Part shown: positions 8,870-17,234 of the stretch, one piece after another
Layout of the letters: the number at the start of each line of letters is the position of its first letter
Position numbering within the stretch: the first letter of the stretch is position 1
Source of the DNA: JAXHUE01 sp034189655
Lineage (GTDB): Bacteria > Chloroflexota > Dehalococcoidia > E44-bin15
Direction: 5' to 3'
Assembly: GCA_034189655.1 (NCBI GenBank)
Contig: JAXHUE010000022.1
Coordinates: 1-34,210 of the forward strand
Length of the DNA: 34,210 nucleotides
Notes under the pieces: generated by a model
Databases searched by the model: none
Seen by the model: only the letters and a program-made list of their open reading frames with translations
Told to the model about the DNA's origin: nothing
Made by a program: the position numbers and the translations under genes

Positions 8870-10348
8870 GTAGTCAAAGAGGCGCTGCGCCTCCCTCTTG
8901 AGCTCGGCCCTGAAATCGGGGTGGGCGATGGCGATCATCTCGCCGGCCCGCTCCCGGAGCGTCTTGCCGAAGAGGTTGGCGATGCCATACTCAGTGACCA
9001 CGTAGCCGGCGTGAGCCCGCCCCACGCTCACCACCGTCCCCGCCTCGAACTGGGAGACGACGCGGGAGGCGCCGCCGCCGGCGGCGGTGGACCACAGCAG
9101 GGTGATGGGCCGCCCGCCCCTGGAGTAGAACGCGCCCAGGTGGAAGTCGGGCTGTCCCCCCGGGCCGTGCACCGGCACCCCACCGAAGAGGGTCTCGAAG
9201 CAAATCTGCCCGGTGAGGTCGACGGCGAGGGCGTTGTTCATCGACACGTAGTTGTCGTGGGCGGCTATGAGCTTGACATCGCTCAGGTGCTCCAGGCCGT
9301 AGACCTCCACCTTGGGATTCTCCACGCAGTACTCCGTCTCCCTGGGGGTGAGGGCATCTAAGCCCTGGAAGACCGCCGTGCCGGTGTGCACCGCCTTGTA
9401 CTTGCCGGTGATCACCCCTCCCTCTATGAGCTCGCCGATGCCGTGGCAGGCGATCTCGGTGTGAACCCCCAGGTCGTGCTTTCCGTTCAGTGCCCCCATC
9501 TGGACCACGAACCCGGCGGGGGTGCCCTCCCCCAGCTGTACCGTGTCGCCGTCCTCCACCAGCGTCCCGATGTAGTCGGCGATGGGCTGGGCCTCGCGGG
9601 GCGGGTCGCCGATGACGTCGTCGGCGAAGCCCATGAACTGCTCAGGGAACTGGATGAGCATGGGGATGAGCAGCGAGCGCATGTAGGGCAGTATCTCCTC
9701 GGCCACGCGCCGTATCTTGTCCCGCGTCGCTGTATCCGCCATGCCCGCCGTGGCCTGCTCCACGCCGCCGAGGGTGCTCATAGGGTCGGTGTACTCCACG
9801 AAGTGGTCAATCTCTGATATGGGCATGGTGGTGTCGCCGCAGAACCACTGCTGGTTGGTGTCCACCTCTGCGATGACGGTCCGAGACCGCTGGGCGAACT
9901 CCTTCTTCATCCAGCGGTACCCCCCCAGGCTCACCACGCCCTGCTCGTTGGGGGGCGAGACCTTCATCACGAAGCAGTCCATGTTCACGTGGGGCCCCCT
10001 GGCCTGCCGCTCGGCGCTCTTTATGAAGGAGCCCCAGTAGCTATTGGGGATGAGGCCGTTGCCCCTGTTCTCGAGGAGCAGCGGCCGCCCGAAGGGGCCG
10101 CTCCAGCCGCCAATGGTCACGCTGAAGGACTCTTCGTAGCCGGGCATGAGCCAGCAGGGATGGGTGACCATCGGTGTTATCACGATCTCGACACCCCGCA
10201 CCTCGTCCTGCCGCGCGAATATGGCCTCCTGCAGGAGCTTGGGCTGATCGGTGGAGCCACCGATGGCAACCCGGTCGCCCGACTTTACCAGTCTGGCCGC
10301 CTCCTGCGCGGTCAGAAGCTTTCGCTTGTACTCTTCTCTCCAGGTCAC
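8867..10348 (-). CDS. CoA-transferase paralogue F (GTG start)
   Basis: A 493-residue family member. The GTG start at 10348 is supported by GAGGAGG six bases upstream and gives the family N-terminus MTWREEYKRK. Presumed catalytic Glu298 lies in LGVHTEIA, and the C-terminal domain has GPGGQPDFH and VTEYGIANLFGK. It shares GGSTDQPK and the GPGGQPD context with paralogue B. In place of the usual PSTA segment it has WSTAAGGGASR, a change near the predicted CoA/acyl site. The spacers are 106 bases to E and 64 to G. Confidence 0.9.
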   Translation of the reverse strand: MTWREEYKRKLLTAQEAARLVKSGDRVAIGGSTDQPKLLQEAIFARQDEVRGVEIVITPMVTHPCWLMPGYEESFSVTIGGWSGPFGRPLLLENRGNGLIPNSYWGSFIKSAERQARGPHVNMDCFVMKVSPPNEQGVVSLGGYRWMKKEFAQRSRTVIAEVDTNQQWFCGDTTMPISEIDHFVEYTDPMSTLGGVEQATAGMADTATRDKIRRVAEEILPYMRSLLIPMLIQFPEQFMGFADDVIGDPPREAQPIADYIGTLVEDGDTVQLGEGTPAGFVVQMGALNGKHDLGVHTEIACHGIGELIEGGVITGKYKAVHTGTAVFQGLDALTPRETEYCVENPKVEVYGLEHLSDVKLIAAHDNYVSMNNALAVDLTGQICFETLFGGVPVHGPGGQPDFHLGAFYSRGGRPITLLWSTAAGGGASRVVSQFEAGTVVSVGRAHAGYVVTEYGIANLFGKTLRERAGEMIAIAHPDFRAELKREAQRLFDY

Positions 10349-10412
10349 CTCTCACCTCCTCGTAGAGGACTGGCCATCACGCTCACCGCAGGCACCACTG
10401 CGCGGCGGCGGG

Positions 10413-11894
10413 CTACGAGACGGGATAGAGCATGCGCTGTGCCTCCTTGCGCAGCTCGGCCCTGAAGTCGGGGTGGGCGATGGCGATGAGCTCCTCGGCA
10501 CGCTGCCGCTGGCTCTTGCCCTGCATGCTGGCGATGCCATACTCAGTGACGATGAAGTCGGCGAGGGGCCGCGGTATGTCCACCAGCGCCCCATCCTCTA
10601 TCAGCGGGACGATGCGGGAGACGGCGCCCCCCATCGCGGTCGAGGGGAGCAGGCTTATGGCACGACCCCCGCGGGAGTACATCGCCCCTATCTGGAAGTC
10701 TATCTGCCCGCCGGGCCCGTTCTCCAGCCTGAAGCCGGGCAGGGTCTCAAAGCCGATCTGCCCCGCCAGGTCCACGATGAGGGCATTGTTTATCGCCACC
10801 ATGTTGTCTATCTGCATGATGTTACGCGCCGTCTGCACATAGGTGGTGCTGTGAAGCTCGAACTTGGGGTTGCCGTTCACGATGGCCAGGTCTTCCTGGT
10901 CGGCGCTGGGCCAGAAGCTGGTGGCGATGATCTTGCCCGGGTGGAAGGGGTGGCTATCGCCGGTGAAGATGCCGGCGTCCACCATCTTGGCGGTATCGGT
11001 GGGGGCGATCTCGGTGTGCAGCGACAGGTTGTACCTGCCCTCGAAGAGGCCCGACTTCACCATGCCGGTGGACACCTCGCCCACGCCTATCTGGATGACA
11101 TCGCCGTCACGCAACAGGGTGGACACGTACCCGGAGATGGCCTTGGTCGACTCAATCGGCGGCCCCAGCCCGAGGAGGTTCTTGATGTACGTGGGGTCGG
11201 TATCCATGATGAGCTCCCCCCTGGTGGCCACCTGGCCCGGGTCGAGCACGCGGAATATGAGCTTGTAGTCGTCGAGCAGCTCCGGTGGGGACTTGGCGAG
11301 GAGTGCCTGGTACTCTTCCGGCGTGGGCCACTGCGGGGTGACGTCGACGAAGTAGTCTATCTCCGAGACGGGGACGAAGTTGTCGCCAAAGGTCCTTATC
11401 AGGTGGTCGTCCACCTCGCCGATGACCAGCTTGCCCCGCTTCTTGGCCCGCTGGATGTAGTCCTTCTTGGCCCACAGGTCGTGCCCGAAGCTACAGTAGC
11501 CATGCTCGTCCGGGGTGGAGAGGGGCACGATGACCACGTCGGGGGGCCTCACCCCGGGCCGGCCCTCGTCTAAGGCCTTGAACATGCGGCCGAATATGTT
11601 GGGGGTGAAGTCGCCGCGCCGCTCCAGGAGCATGTCCCTGGGGCCGGGCCCGGTGTAGGTCTCGATGTTGGGGTAGAAGCACTTCTCGTACCCGGGGTCG
11701 AACCAGCCGTAGTTGGTGGCGGTGCCGCTCACTATCTCCACGTTCTCGAGCTCGTGGCTACGCTCGAAGAGCTTATATCCCAGCACCTTGGTCTGGTTCC
11801 CCAGCGGCAGCACCACCCGGTCCCCCGATTTCACCACCCTCACTGCCTCCTCGGCGGAGACCAGCTTGCTCTTGTACTCCTCTCTCCAGTCCAT
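10413..11894 (-). CDS. CoA-transferase paralogue G
   Basis: A 493-residue family member. The frame stays open to 12116, but ATG 11894 is chosen because AAGGAGGGG directly precedes it and the product then starts MDWREEYKSK. The extra upstream residues would overlap paralogue H and look non-coding (Ser/Arg/Pro-rich). Presumed catalytic Glu295 lies in LSLHTEIAPTD, and the C-terminal domain shows NGPGGQIDF, PSTAMGGAVSR and VTEYGIASMQGK. It groups with E and H by the C-terminal domain and the GDFTP motif, but its CoA-site context is the closest of the eight to the textbook AbfT motif. Confidence 0.9.
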   Translation of the reverse strand: MDWREEYKSKLVSAEEAVRVVKSGDRVVLPLGNQTKVLGYKLFERSHELENVEIVSGTATNYGWFDPGYEKCFYPNIETYTGPGPRDMLLERRGDFTPNIFGRMFKALDEGRPGVRPPDVVIVPLSTPDEHGYCSFGHDLWAKKDYIQRAKKRGKLVIGEVDDHLIRTFGDNFVPVSEIDYFVDVTPQWPTPEEYQALLAKSPPELLDDYKLIFRVLDPGQVATRGELIMDTDPTYIKNLLGLGPPIESTKAISGYVSTLLRDGDVIQIGVGEVSTGMVKSGLFEGRYNLSLHTEIAPTDTAKMVDAGIFTGDSHPFHPGKIIATSFWPSADQEDLAIVNGNPKFELHSTTYVQTARNIMQIDNMVAINNALIVDLAGQIGFETLPGFRLENGPGGQIDFQIGAMYSRGGRAISLLPSTAMGGAVSRIVPLIEDGALVDIPRPLADFIVTEYGIASMQGKSQRQRAEELIAIAHPDFRAELRKEAQRMLYPVS

Positions 11895-11970
11895 AGCCCC
11901 TCCTTTTCTTCGTCCGCCGCTCCAAGCCCTCTGACAGGGCACGCTCACACGGATACCGCGCCGCCCGGCT

Positions 11971-13479
11971 CTACGGGTAGAAGAGCCGTTGTGCCTCCTT
12001 GCGCAGCTCCACCCTGTGGTCGGGGTGGGCCACCGCGATGAGCTCCTCGGCCCGCTTGCGCTGCGACTTGCCCAGCAGGCTGGCGATGCCGTGCTCGGTG
12101 ACGATGAAGTCGGCATAGGTGCGAGGCACGGTCACCATTATCCCCTCCTCCATGAGCGGCGCGATGCGCGATATCGAGCCCCCCACCGCCATCGACGGCA
12201 GCACCGTCACTGAGCGCCCCCCCTTGGAGTTCAGCGCCCCTATCACCCAGTCCATCTGGCCCCCGGGCCCGTTGTACAGCAGGAACCCGGGGATGGTCTC
12301 GCTCGCTATCTGGCCGGTGAGGTCGACGTAGAGGGCGTTGTTTATCGATACGTGGTTATCGTTGGCGGCTATCACCGATGCGTTGTTGGTGTAGTGCGAG
12401 CCGTAGAGCTCTATCAGCGGGTTCTCGTTCAAGATGTCCAGGTCTCTCTGGTTCTGGCTGGAGCAGGGCCAGAACGAGGTGCATACCGCCTTGCCCTGGT
12501 CGATGTTCTTGTACCTGCCGGTGAACACCCCCTCGTAGACCAGGGACGGTATGCCCGGCGGGGCGGTCTCACAGTGGAAGCCCAGGTCCTGCTTGTCCTC
12601 GAACACCCCCGCCCGCACCAGTGGGTTGGAGGTGTTGCCGGTGCCTATCTGGATGCAGTCCCCGTCGTGTATGAGCATGCCCAGGTAGTGGGCGATGCCG
12701 AAGATGTGCTCCGCGACATCGCCGGCGCCGAGCACGCTGTCGCGGTAGAGGCGGTAGAAGCCCTCGGCCCCCAGTATGGCGATCATGCCCTCCATGCTGT
12801 CCTTCATCCGCCACAGGCCGGGGCTGGGTGCGCTCACCTCTGCGATCATGGTCCTGAAGCGGTCGCGTATCTCGTCGGGCATCTTGGAGTAGACGTGCTC
12901 CTCCAGCTCCTCTGGGGTAGGCTCGTACGGGGTGGCCTCCACGAAGTGGTCGATCTCGGACACGTGGACGAAGTTGTCGCCATGCGTCCTGATGAGGTGG
13001 GCGTTGACCTCGGCGAGTGTCACCTTGGCCCGCTTCACGTACTCCTTCTTCTCCCAGAGGGACTCGCCAAAGCTGCAGAAGCCGTGCTCGTTGGGGGGAG
13101 AGACCACTACGACGCACACGTCGGGGTCGATGCAGCCAGGACGCCGCTCGTCTATGTCCTTGAACTCCATGGCATAGGTCACCGGCGTGAAGTCGCCGCG
13201 CCGCTCCCACATAAGCGGCCGGGGACGGGGCCCGGTGTACTGGGCACAGTTGATGGTGAAGGCCTCCTCGTACCCCGGCTGGTACCAGGGATAGACGCTG
13301 CCGGTCACCCCCTGCAGTATCTCCACGCCCTTAAGCTCGTCCTTGCGGGCGGCGAGGGCCGTGGCCAGCACGTCGGGCTGCTGCGCCAGGGGGATGACCA
13401 CCCGGTCTCCCGACCTCACCACCCTTACCGCGTCCTCGGCGGAGACCAGTCTCTTCTTATACTCGTCTCTCCAGTCCAC
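11971..13479 (-). CDS. CoA-transferase paralogue H, first of the array (GTG start)
   Basis: This is the promoter-proximal gene of the eight. GTG 13479 is preferred over ATG 13509: GGGAG lies six to seven bases before the GTG, and the product then begins with the family motif DWRDEYKKR (502 residues). The ATG has no ribosome-binding site. Presumed catalytic Glu304 lies in GFHCETAPPG, and the C-terminal domain shows NGPGGQMDW and VTEHGIASLLGK. It is closely related to paralogue E. A 327-base spacer separates it from the synthetase alpha gene upstream, so it could have its own promoter. Confidence 0.9.
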   Translation of the reverse strand: MDWRDEYKKRLVSAEDAVRVVRSGDRVVIPLAQQPDVLATALAARKDELKGVEILQGVTGSVYPWYQPGYEEAFTINCAQYTGPRPRPLMWERRGDFTPVTYAMEFKDIDERRPGCIDPDVCVVVVSPPNEHGFCSFGESLWEKKEYVKRAKVTLAEVNAHLIRTHGDNFVHVSEIDHFVEATPYEPTPEELEEHVYSKMPDEIRDRFRTMIAEVSAPSPGLWRMKDSMEGMIAILGAEGFYRLYRDSVLGAGDVAEHIFGIAHYLGMLIHDGDCIQIGTGNTSNPLVRAGVFEDKQDLGFHCETAPPGIPSLVYEGVFTGRYKNIDQGKAVCTSFWPCSSQNQRDLDILNENPLIELYGSHYTNNASVIAANDNHVSINNALYVDLTGQIASETIPGFLLYNGPGGQMDWVIGALNSKGGRSVTVLPSMAVGGSISRIAPLMEEGIMVTVPRTYADFIVTEHGIASLLGKSQRKRAEELIAVAHPDHRVELRKEAQRLFYP

Positions 13480-13507
13480 GTGATTCTCCCTTCGTTTCTT
13501 TCGCCAC

Positions 13508-13806
13508 ATGAATAATTAATCAAGCCGCGCTCACAGTGCCGGATGAAGACTGTCCCCACGCATCACCCCACCCCCGCGCGCGGTGAATAGGCCCGGCGCG
13601 CCCGAAGGCCGGCACTCCGTGTGCCGGCACCACAGACAGGGACGCGGTACCCCACAAAGAGGGGCGCTAAAAAAGGGTATACCTATCCCACGTTAAAGGA
13701 CTGGCGCTTTCACATCAGCGCAGTTAAAGGGTGACGGGAGACGTAACTGGCAGGCGAAGGCAGCCTCACCATGGGCTGCGCTATTCACCATCCGTCGGCG
13801 CGGAGC
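13508..13806 (-). promoter_or_regulatory. Spacer before the CoA-transferase array: hairpin, repeats, possible promoter
   Basis: This is the only long gap in the 15-kb gene cluster and it contains no credible gene. It holds a perfect 8-bp hairpin, GCCGGCAC-TCCGT-GTGCCGGC (13608-13628). The palindrome GGTATACC beside a six-base A/T run (13669-13674) could be a weak terminator for the alpha-subunit transcript on the minus strand. Two copies of GTTAAAGG (13692-13699 and 13723-13730) start 31 bases apart, about three helical turns. An AT-rich patch (13510-13519) just upstream of paralogue H could supply a -10 box. Together these suggest separate control of the array, but this is inference. Confidence 0.4.
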
Positions 13807-15225
13807 CTACGAGCTGTGAAGCCGGTGGTACTCCACGACTTTCCTTAAGGCCTTCGCCCCCCTTTCGAAAGAGGCGAAGCTGGGGATGCCCTTGTCTATC
13901 AGCCGCTGCCTGGCCTCGATGGCCTCGCGCTCAGCGTGGGCCGGTACCAGGACGGTCAGAAACGGTTTTTGGGAGCGCGCCTGATAGAGGGCAAGGGCCT
14001 CGATGAGGTCGTCGAAGAAGGTGGGGGACACCCACGTCAGCCGGGTCAAGAACATCACCGATATCTCCAGGACCACGGCATCTATGTTCTCATCTGCATT
14101 TAAGATGTCGAGCATCCTGACGATGAGCTCCACCGACTGTAGATTGGAGCTTATATCGAGCGGGTTGCGGTAGCTGCTGCCGATGACGCTGAAGAACGAG
14201 GCGAACTGGTCGTAAGACCTCTGGGTGAGGAGGGGCACGGAGAGGCCCTGCGTGGCAAAGGCATCGGTGACCACCACCGACTGCCCCCCGGTCATGGCGA
14301 TGAGCCCCACCCTGTCCCCTGTGGTTGGCTTTACATAAAGAAGGGCCTTCACGGTATCTATCATCTCGTCCAGGTCGTTCGCCCTGATGGCGCCGCACTG
14401 CCTGATCGCGGCATCCCATATCGCCGGCGACTCGGCGAGGGAGCCGGTGTGGGAGGCCGTGGCCCTGGCCCCGGCCTCGGTGCGCCCCCCTTTCCATATG
14501 AGCACGGGCTTCCTCCTGGCGACGTCGTGGAGGGTGGTGAAGAACTGGCGTCCCTTCCGCAGGCCCTCCACGTAGATGCCTATCACCTCGGTCTGCTCGT
14601 CCTGGCCCAGGTACTCCAGGTAGTCTGCGCTGTCCAGCACCACGGCATTGCCGTAGCTCACCGACTTGGAGACCCTGATCCCGTTGGCCATCCCTACCAT
14701 GCTGAAGAAGGTGGCGTGGGTGCCGCTCTGGGAGATGAAGCCCACCCTGCCGCCATCCCCGCTGTACTGGTCGACGGCGTGCTTTAGGCCGATGCGGGGA
14801 TTGAATATGCCCACGCAGTTGGGCCCGATGAGGTTCAGGCCGCCCTCACGGGCCATCCCGGTGATGACCTGCTGGAGCCTGATCCCCTCCTCGGTGTCGG
14901 TCTCGGCGAAGCCCGAGGTGAAGAACATGGCCCCCCCCACCTTCTTTTCGATGCAGTCCTGGACTATCCTGGGGGCCACTGCCCGCGGCACAGCGACGAT
15001 GACGTAGTCTATCTCGTCGGGGACGTCGAGGAGGCTGGTGTAGTTCTTCACCCCCAGGGCCTCGATACCGGGCAACTCGCGCTCGTCGACCTGGACAGAG
15101 TACACCCTGCCCTGGAACTCGTGTAAGCCCCTGAGCCACATGTAGCCCATCTCCTGCTTGTCGCCGACGACGGCGACAGAGCGGGGGTTGAACACCCGGT
15201 CCAGCCTATGCGCCAGTTCGGCCAC
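13807..15225 (-). CDS. ADP-forming acyl-CoA synthetase, alpha subunit
   Basis: A 472-residue protein with the order of an NDP-forming acyl-CoA synthetase alpha chain: a CoA-binding Rossmann domain (about 10-135, GPNCVG at 134-139), a succinyl-CoA-ligase-like domain (ISQSG at 164-168), and the phosphorylated active-site histidine His259 in ASHTGSLA. Such enzymes make ATP from acyl-CoA, ADP and phosphate, or run in reverse to activate acids. The ATP-grasp half is encoded separately just upstream. The GTG start lies behind AAGGGGG and is 20 bases after the beta subunit stop, so the two are co-transcribed and probably form one complex. Its acyl specificity is unknown. Confidence 0.9.
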   Translation of the reverse strand: MAELAHRLDRVFNPRSVAVVGDKQEMGYMWLRGLHEFQGRVYSVQVDERELPGIEALGVKNYTSLLDVPDEIDYVIVAVPRAVAPRIVQDCIEKKVGGAMFFTSGFAETDTEEGIRLQQVITGMAREGGLNLIGPNCVGIFNPRIGLKHAVDQYSGDGGRVGFISQSGTHATFFSMVGMANGIRVSKSVSYGNAVVLDSADYLEYLGQDEQTEVIGIYVEGLRKGRQFFTTLHDVARRKPVLIWKGGRTEAGARATASHTGSLAESPAIWDAAIRQCGAIRANDLDEMIDTVKALLYVKPTTGDRVGLIAMTGGQSVVVTDAFATQGLSVPLLTQRSYDQFASFFSVIGSSYRNPLDISSNLQSVELIVRMLDILNADENIDAVVLEISVMFLTRLTWVSPTFFDDLIEALALYQARSQKPFLTVLVPAHAEREAIEARQRLIDKGIPSFASFERGAKALRKVVEYHRLHSS

Positions 15226-15245
15226 GCCGCCCCCTTGTCCGAGAG

Positions 15246-15947
15246 CTAGGAATTGCCCTCCAGGATCACCCGGGCATCCACGGCCACCGCGCCATCACTG
15301 TAAGCAAACAGGGGATTGATGTCGAGCTCTTTGATGTCGGGCGTCTTCTCCACGAAATCGGATACCTTGAGCAGCAACTCCTCCAACTGCGGGACGTTGG
15401 CCGGCTCCTGCCCGCGATAGCCCTCGAGGAGGGGATATCCCTTAATCTCCTTTATCATCTCGCGGGCGTCCCTCTTGGTGAGGGGGACGATGCGGAACGA
15501 TACATCCTTGAGCACCTCGACGAGGATACCGCCGAGCCCGAACATGAGCACCGGCCCGAACTGGGGGTCCTTGGACATGCCGATGATCACCTCTGTGCCC
15601 GGCCGGGCCATGCTCTGCACGGCCACTCCCTCGATGGCGGCGTTGGGATAGTGCTTCTTGACCGAGGCCAGGATATCGTCGTAGGCCTTGCCTACCTCCT
15701 GCTCGCTGCCGAGGCCCAGCTTGACCCCGCCGGCATCGGTCTTGTGCAGGACGTCGGGAGAGACTATCTTAAGCACCACCGGCATGCCGATCTCCTTTGC
15801 AAAGGCAGCGGCCTCTTCCCTGGAGCGGGCCAGCCTGATCTCGGTGACCGCTATCCCCGCCTCCTTGAGTATCTGCTTGGACTCTACCTCGGTCAGATAT
15901 TCCCTTCCCTCCTTCTTCGCCGCGCCTATTATCTCGGCAGTCGTCAT
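15246..15947 (-). CDS. ADP-forming acyl-CoA synthetase, beta subunit (ATP-grasp)
   Basis: A 233-residue ATP-grasp protein of the acetyl-CoA synthetase (ADP-forming) beta type. The signature SPDVLHKTDAGGV is at about 63-75, where His68 is the second phosphohistidine candidate in the phosphate-relay mechanism. FGLGG near 137-141 and ELDINPL near 207-213 complete the fold. The length matches free-standing beta chains, whereas many relatives are fused to alpha. ATG 15947 is preceded by AAGGAGG. It is the first protein gene after tRNA-Asp, whose CCA end is 62 bases upstream with no clear terminator between, so the tRNA promoter may drive this operon. Confidence 0.92.
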   Translation of the reverse strand: MTTAEIIGAAKKEGREYLTEVESKQILKEAGIAVTEIRLARSREEAAAFAKEIGMPVVLKIVSPDVLHKTDAGGVKLGLGSEQEVGKAYDDILASVKKHYPNAAIEGVAVQSMARPGTEVIIGMSKDPQFGPVLMFGLGGILVEVLKDVSFRIVPLTKRDAREMIKEIKGYPLLEGYRGQEPANVPQLEELLLKVSDFVEKTPDIKELDINPLFAYSDGAVAVDARVILEGNS

Positions 15948-16009
15948 CAGTTATTTCCTCCTTCTCGATGGTCCCAATTTCACGGCATATCTTCCTTTAC
16001 AAAGCCATA

Positions 16010-16086
16010 TGGCGGCCCCGAGGGGATTTGAACCCCCGATCTCCACCTTGACAGGGTGGCGTGTTAAGCCGCTACACTACGGGGCC
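16010..16086 (-). tRNA. tRNA-Asp (GTC)
   Basis: On the minus strand, acceptor GGCCCCG pairs with CGGGGCC, followed by discriminator G (typical for Asp) and encoded CCA. The anticodon stem is CACCC/GGGTG-like with loop containing GTC (16050-16052), and the T arm includes GGTTCAAATCC. It lies upstream of the synthetase beta gene and is likely co-transcribed with it. Confidence 0.95.
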
Positions 16087-16121
16087 TGGTACCGGTCCGG
16101 GGCCATGCAATTCAATGGATG

Positions 16122-16151
16122 ATTGTATCAATTACGGCGTTGCCTTGTCAA
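16122..16151 (-). promoter_or_regulatory. tRNA-Asp promoter
   Basis: On the minus strand TTGACA (16146-16151) is 18 bases before TACAAT (16122-16127), about 35 bases upstream of the tRNA. Its -35 element overlaps the -35 of the divergent plus-strand promoter. It may also supply transcription for the downstream acyl-CoA synthetase genes. Confidence 0.75.
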
Positions 16152-16173
16152 GATAAACCCCCTTTGCTAAACT
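16145..16173 (+). promoter_or_regulatory. Promoter of the radical-SAM / acyP operon
   Basis: TTGTCA (16145-16150) is 17 bases before TAAACT (16168-16173). The -35 element occupies the same bases as the tRNA-Asp -35 on the other strand, so the two promoters are back to back and probably cannot be bound fully at once. Confidence 0.55.
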
Positions 16174-16255
16174 GGGGGCGGAGCACGCCCTCACTGGATA
16201 TGGGCCCCTCTCCGGGGCCACAACACCTTGTGTGGGCGGGCGTTTAAGCACTGCC

Positions 16256-17200
16256 ATGGCATCGTACCAGACGCTGTACCAGAGTGGCGAGCTCGCCGCG
16301 CGCGCGGCACGGGCACGGGCCATGCTCTCCCCGTGCCACCTCTGCCCCCGCCGCTGCCAGGTCGACCGCAGCGGCGGCGAGAGCGGGGCCTGCCGCACCG
16401 GGGCCACGGCACTGGTCTCCAGCTACGGGCCCCACCTCGGCGAGGAGGCACCGCTGGTGGGCAGGCACGGCTCAGGGACCATCTTCTTCACCAACTGCAC
16501 CCTGCGCTGCATGTTCTGCCAGAACTATACCATAAGCCAGCGGGGCGAGGGGTGGCCGGCGACGGCGGGGGAGATAGCGGCCATGATGCTCTCCCTGGAG
16601 CGGCGCGGCTGTCACAATATCAACCTGGTCACTCCCACCCACGTGGTGCCGCAGATACTGGAGGCGCTCATCGAGGCCGCGGCGCAGGGGCTCTCTGTCC
16701 CCCTGGTCTACAACTGCGGCGGCTACGAGTCGCTGGAGACATTGAGGCTCCTCGACGGCGTCGTGGACATCTACATGCCGGACATGAAGTACAGCGACGA
16801 GACCACGGCCCGCCGCCTCTCCGGGGTGAAGGGCTACCCCGCGGCCAACCGCGAGGCGGTCAGGGAGATGCACCGCCAGGTGGGAGACCTGGCCCTGGAC
16901 GACCAGGGCATCGCACAGAGGGGCCTCCTGGTGCGCCACCTGGTCCTGCCCAACGGGCTGGCCGGCACCGAGGGCGTGGTGCGCTTCATCGCCAGCGAGG
17001 TCTCCACTCATACCTATCTGAACGTGATGGCGCAGTACCGCCCCGCCCACCGCGCCCACAGGCTCCCCGCCCTCTCCCGGCCGCTCACCACGGAGGAGTA
17101 CGCGGCGGCAGTGGCGCTGGCGCTACGCTACGGGCTGGGCAGGCTCGACGGGGTGAAGTCCAGGACGGCGATGGAGCGGCCTCAGCCGCGCCCTGGATGA
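16256..17200 (+). CDS. Radical SAM protein, PflA/PflX-like
   Basis: Counted from ATG 16256 the product has 314 residues. An in-frame GTG at 16232 is possible, but neither start has a convincing ribosome-binding site. Cys81, Cys85 and Cys88 (CTLRCMFC) form the radical-SAM 4Fe-4S site. An N-terminal cluster with Cys27, Cys30, Cys34 and Cys46 (CHLCPRRC) matches the PflX-type relatives of pyruvate formate-lyase activating enzyme (COG1313 style). Such proteins cleave S-adenosylmethionine to form radicals, but the target is mostly unknown. No glycyl-radical enzyme gene is nearby. It is followed 34 bases later by acyP, probably in the same transcript. Confidence 0.85.
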   Translation: MASYQTLYQSGELAARAARARAMLSPCHLCPRRCQVDRSGGESGACRTGATALVSSYGPHLGEEAPLVGRHGSGTIFFTNCTLRCMFCQNYTISQRGEGWPATAGEIAAMMLSLERRGCHNINLVTPTHVVPQILEALIEAAAQGLSVPLVYNCGGYESLETLRLLDGVVDIYMPDMKYSDETTARRLSGVKGYPAANREAVREMHRQVGDLALDDQGIAQRGLLVRHLVLPNGLAGTEGVVRFIASEVSTHTYLNVMAQYRPAHRAHRLPALSRPLTTEEYAAAVALALRYGLGRLDGVKSRTAMERPQPRPG

Positions 17201-17234
17201 GAGGCCGGGCGGGAGAGCACGGGGGCACAAGCAG

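Noticed and set aside
7279..8877. Longer version of paralogue E starting at TTG 8877
   Set aside because: The extra 39 residues overlap the end of paralogue F, have no family similarity and no ribosome-binding site; TTG 8760 has both.
1308..13515. Long plus-strand frames opposite the CoA-transferase genes
   Set aside because: All are antisense shadows caused by high GC at third codon positions; they repeat the same low-information patterns in each paralogue and lack start signals.
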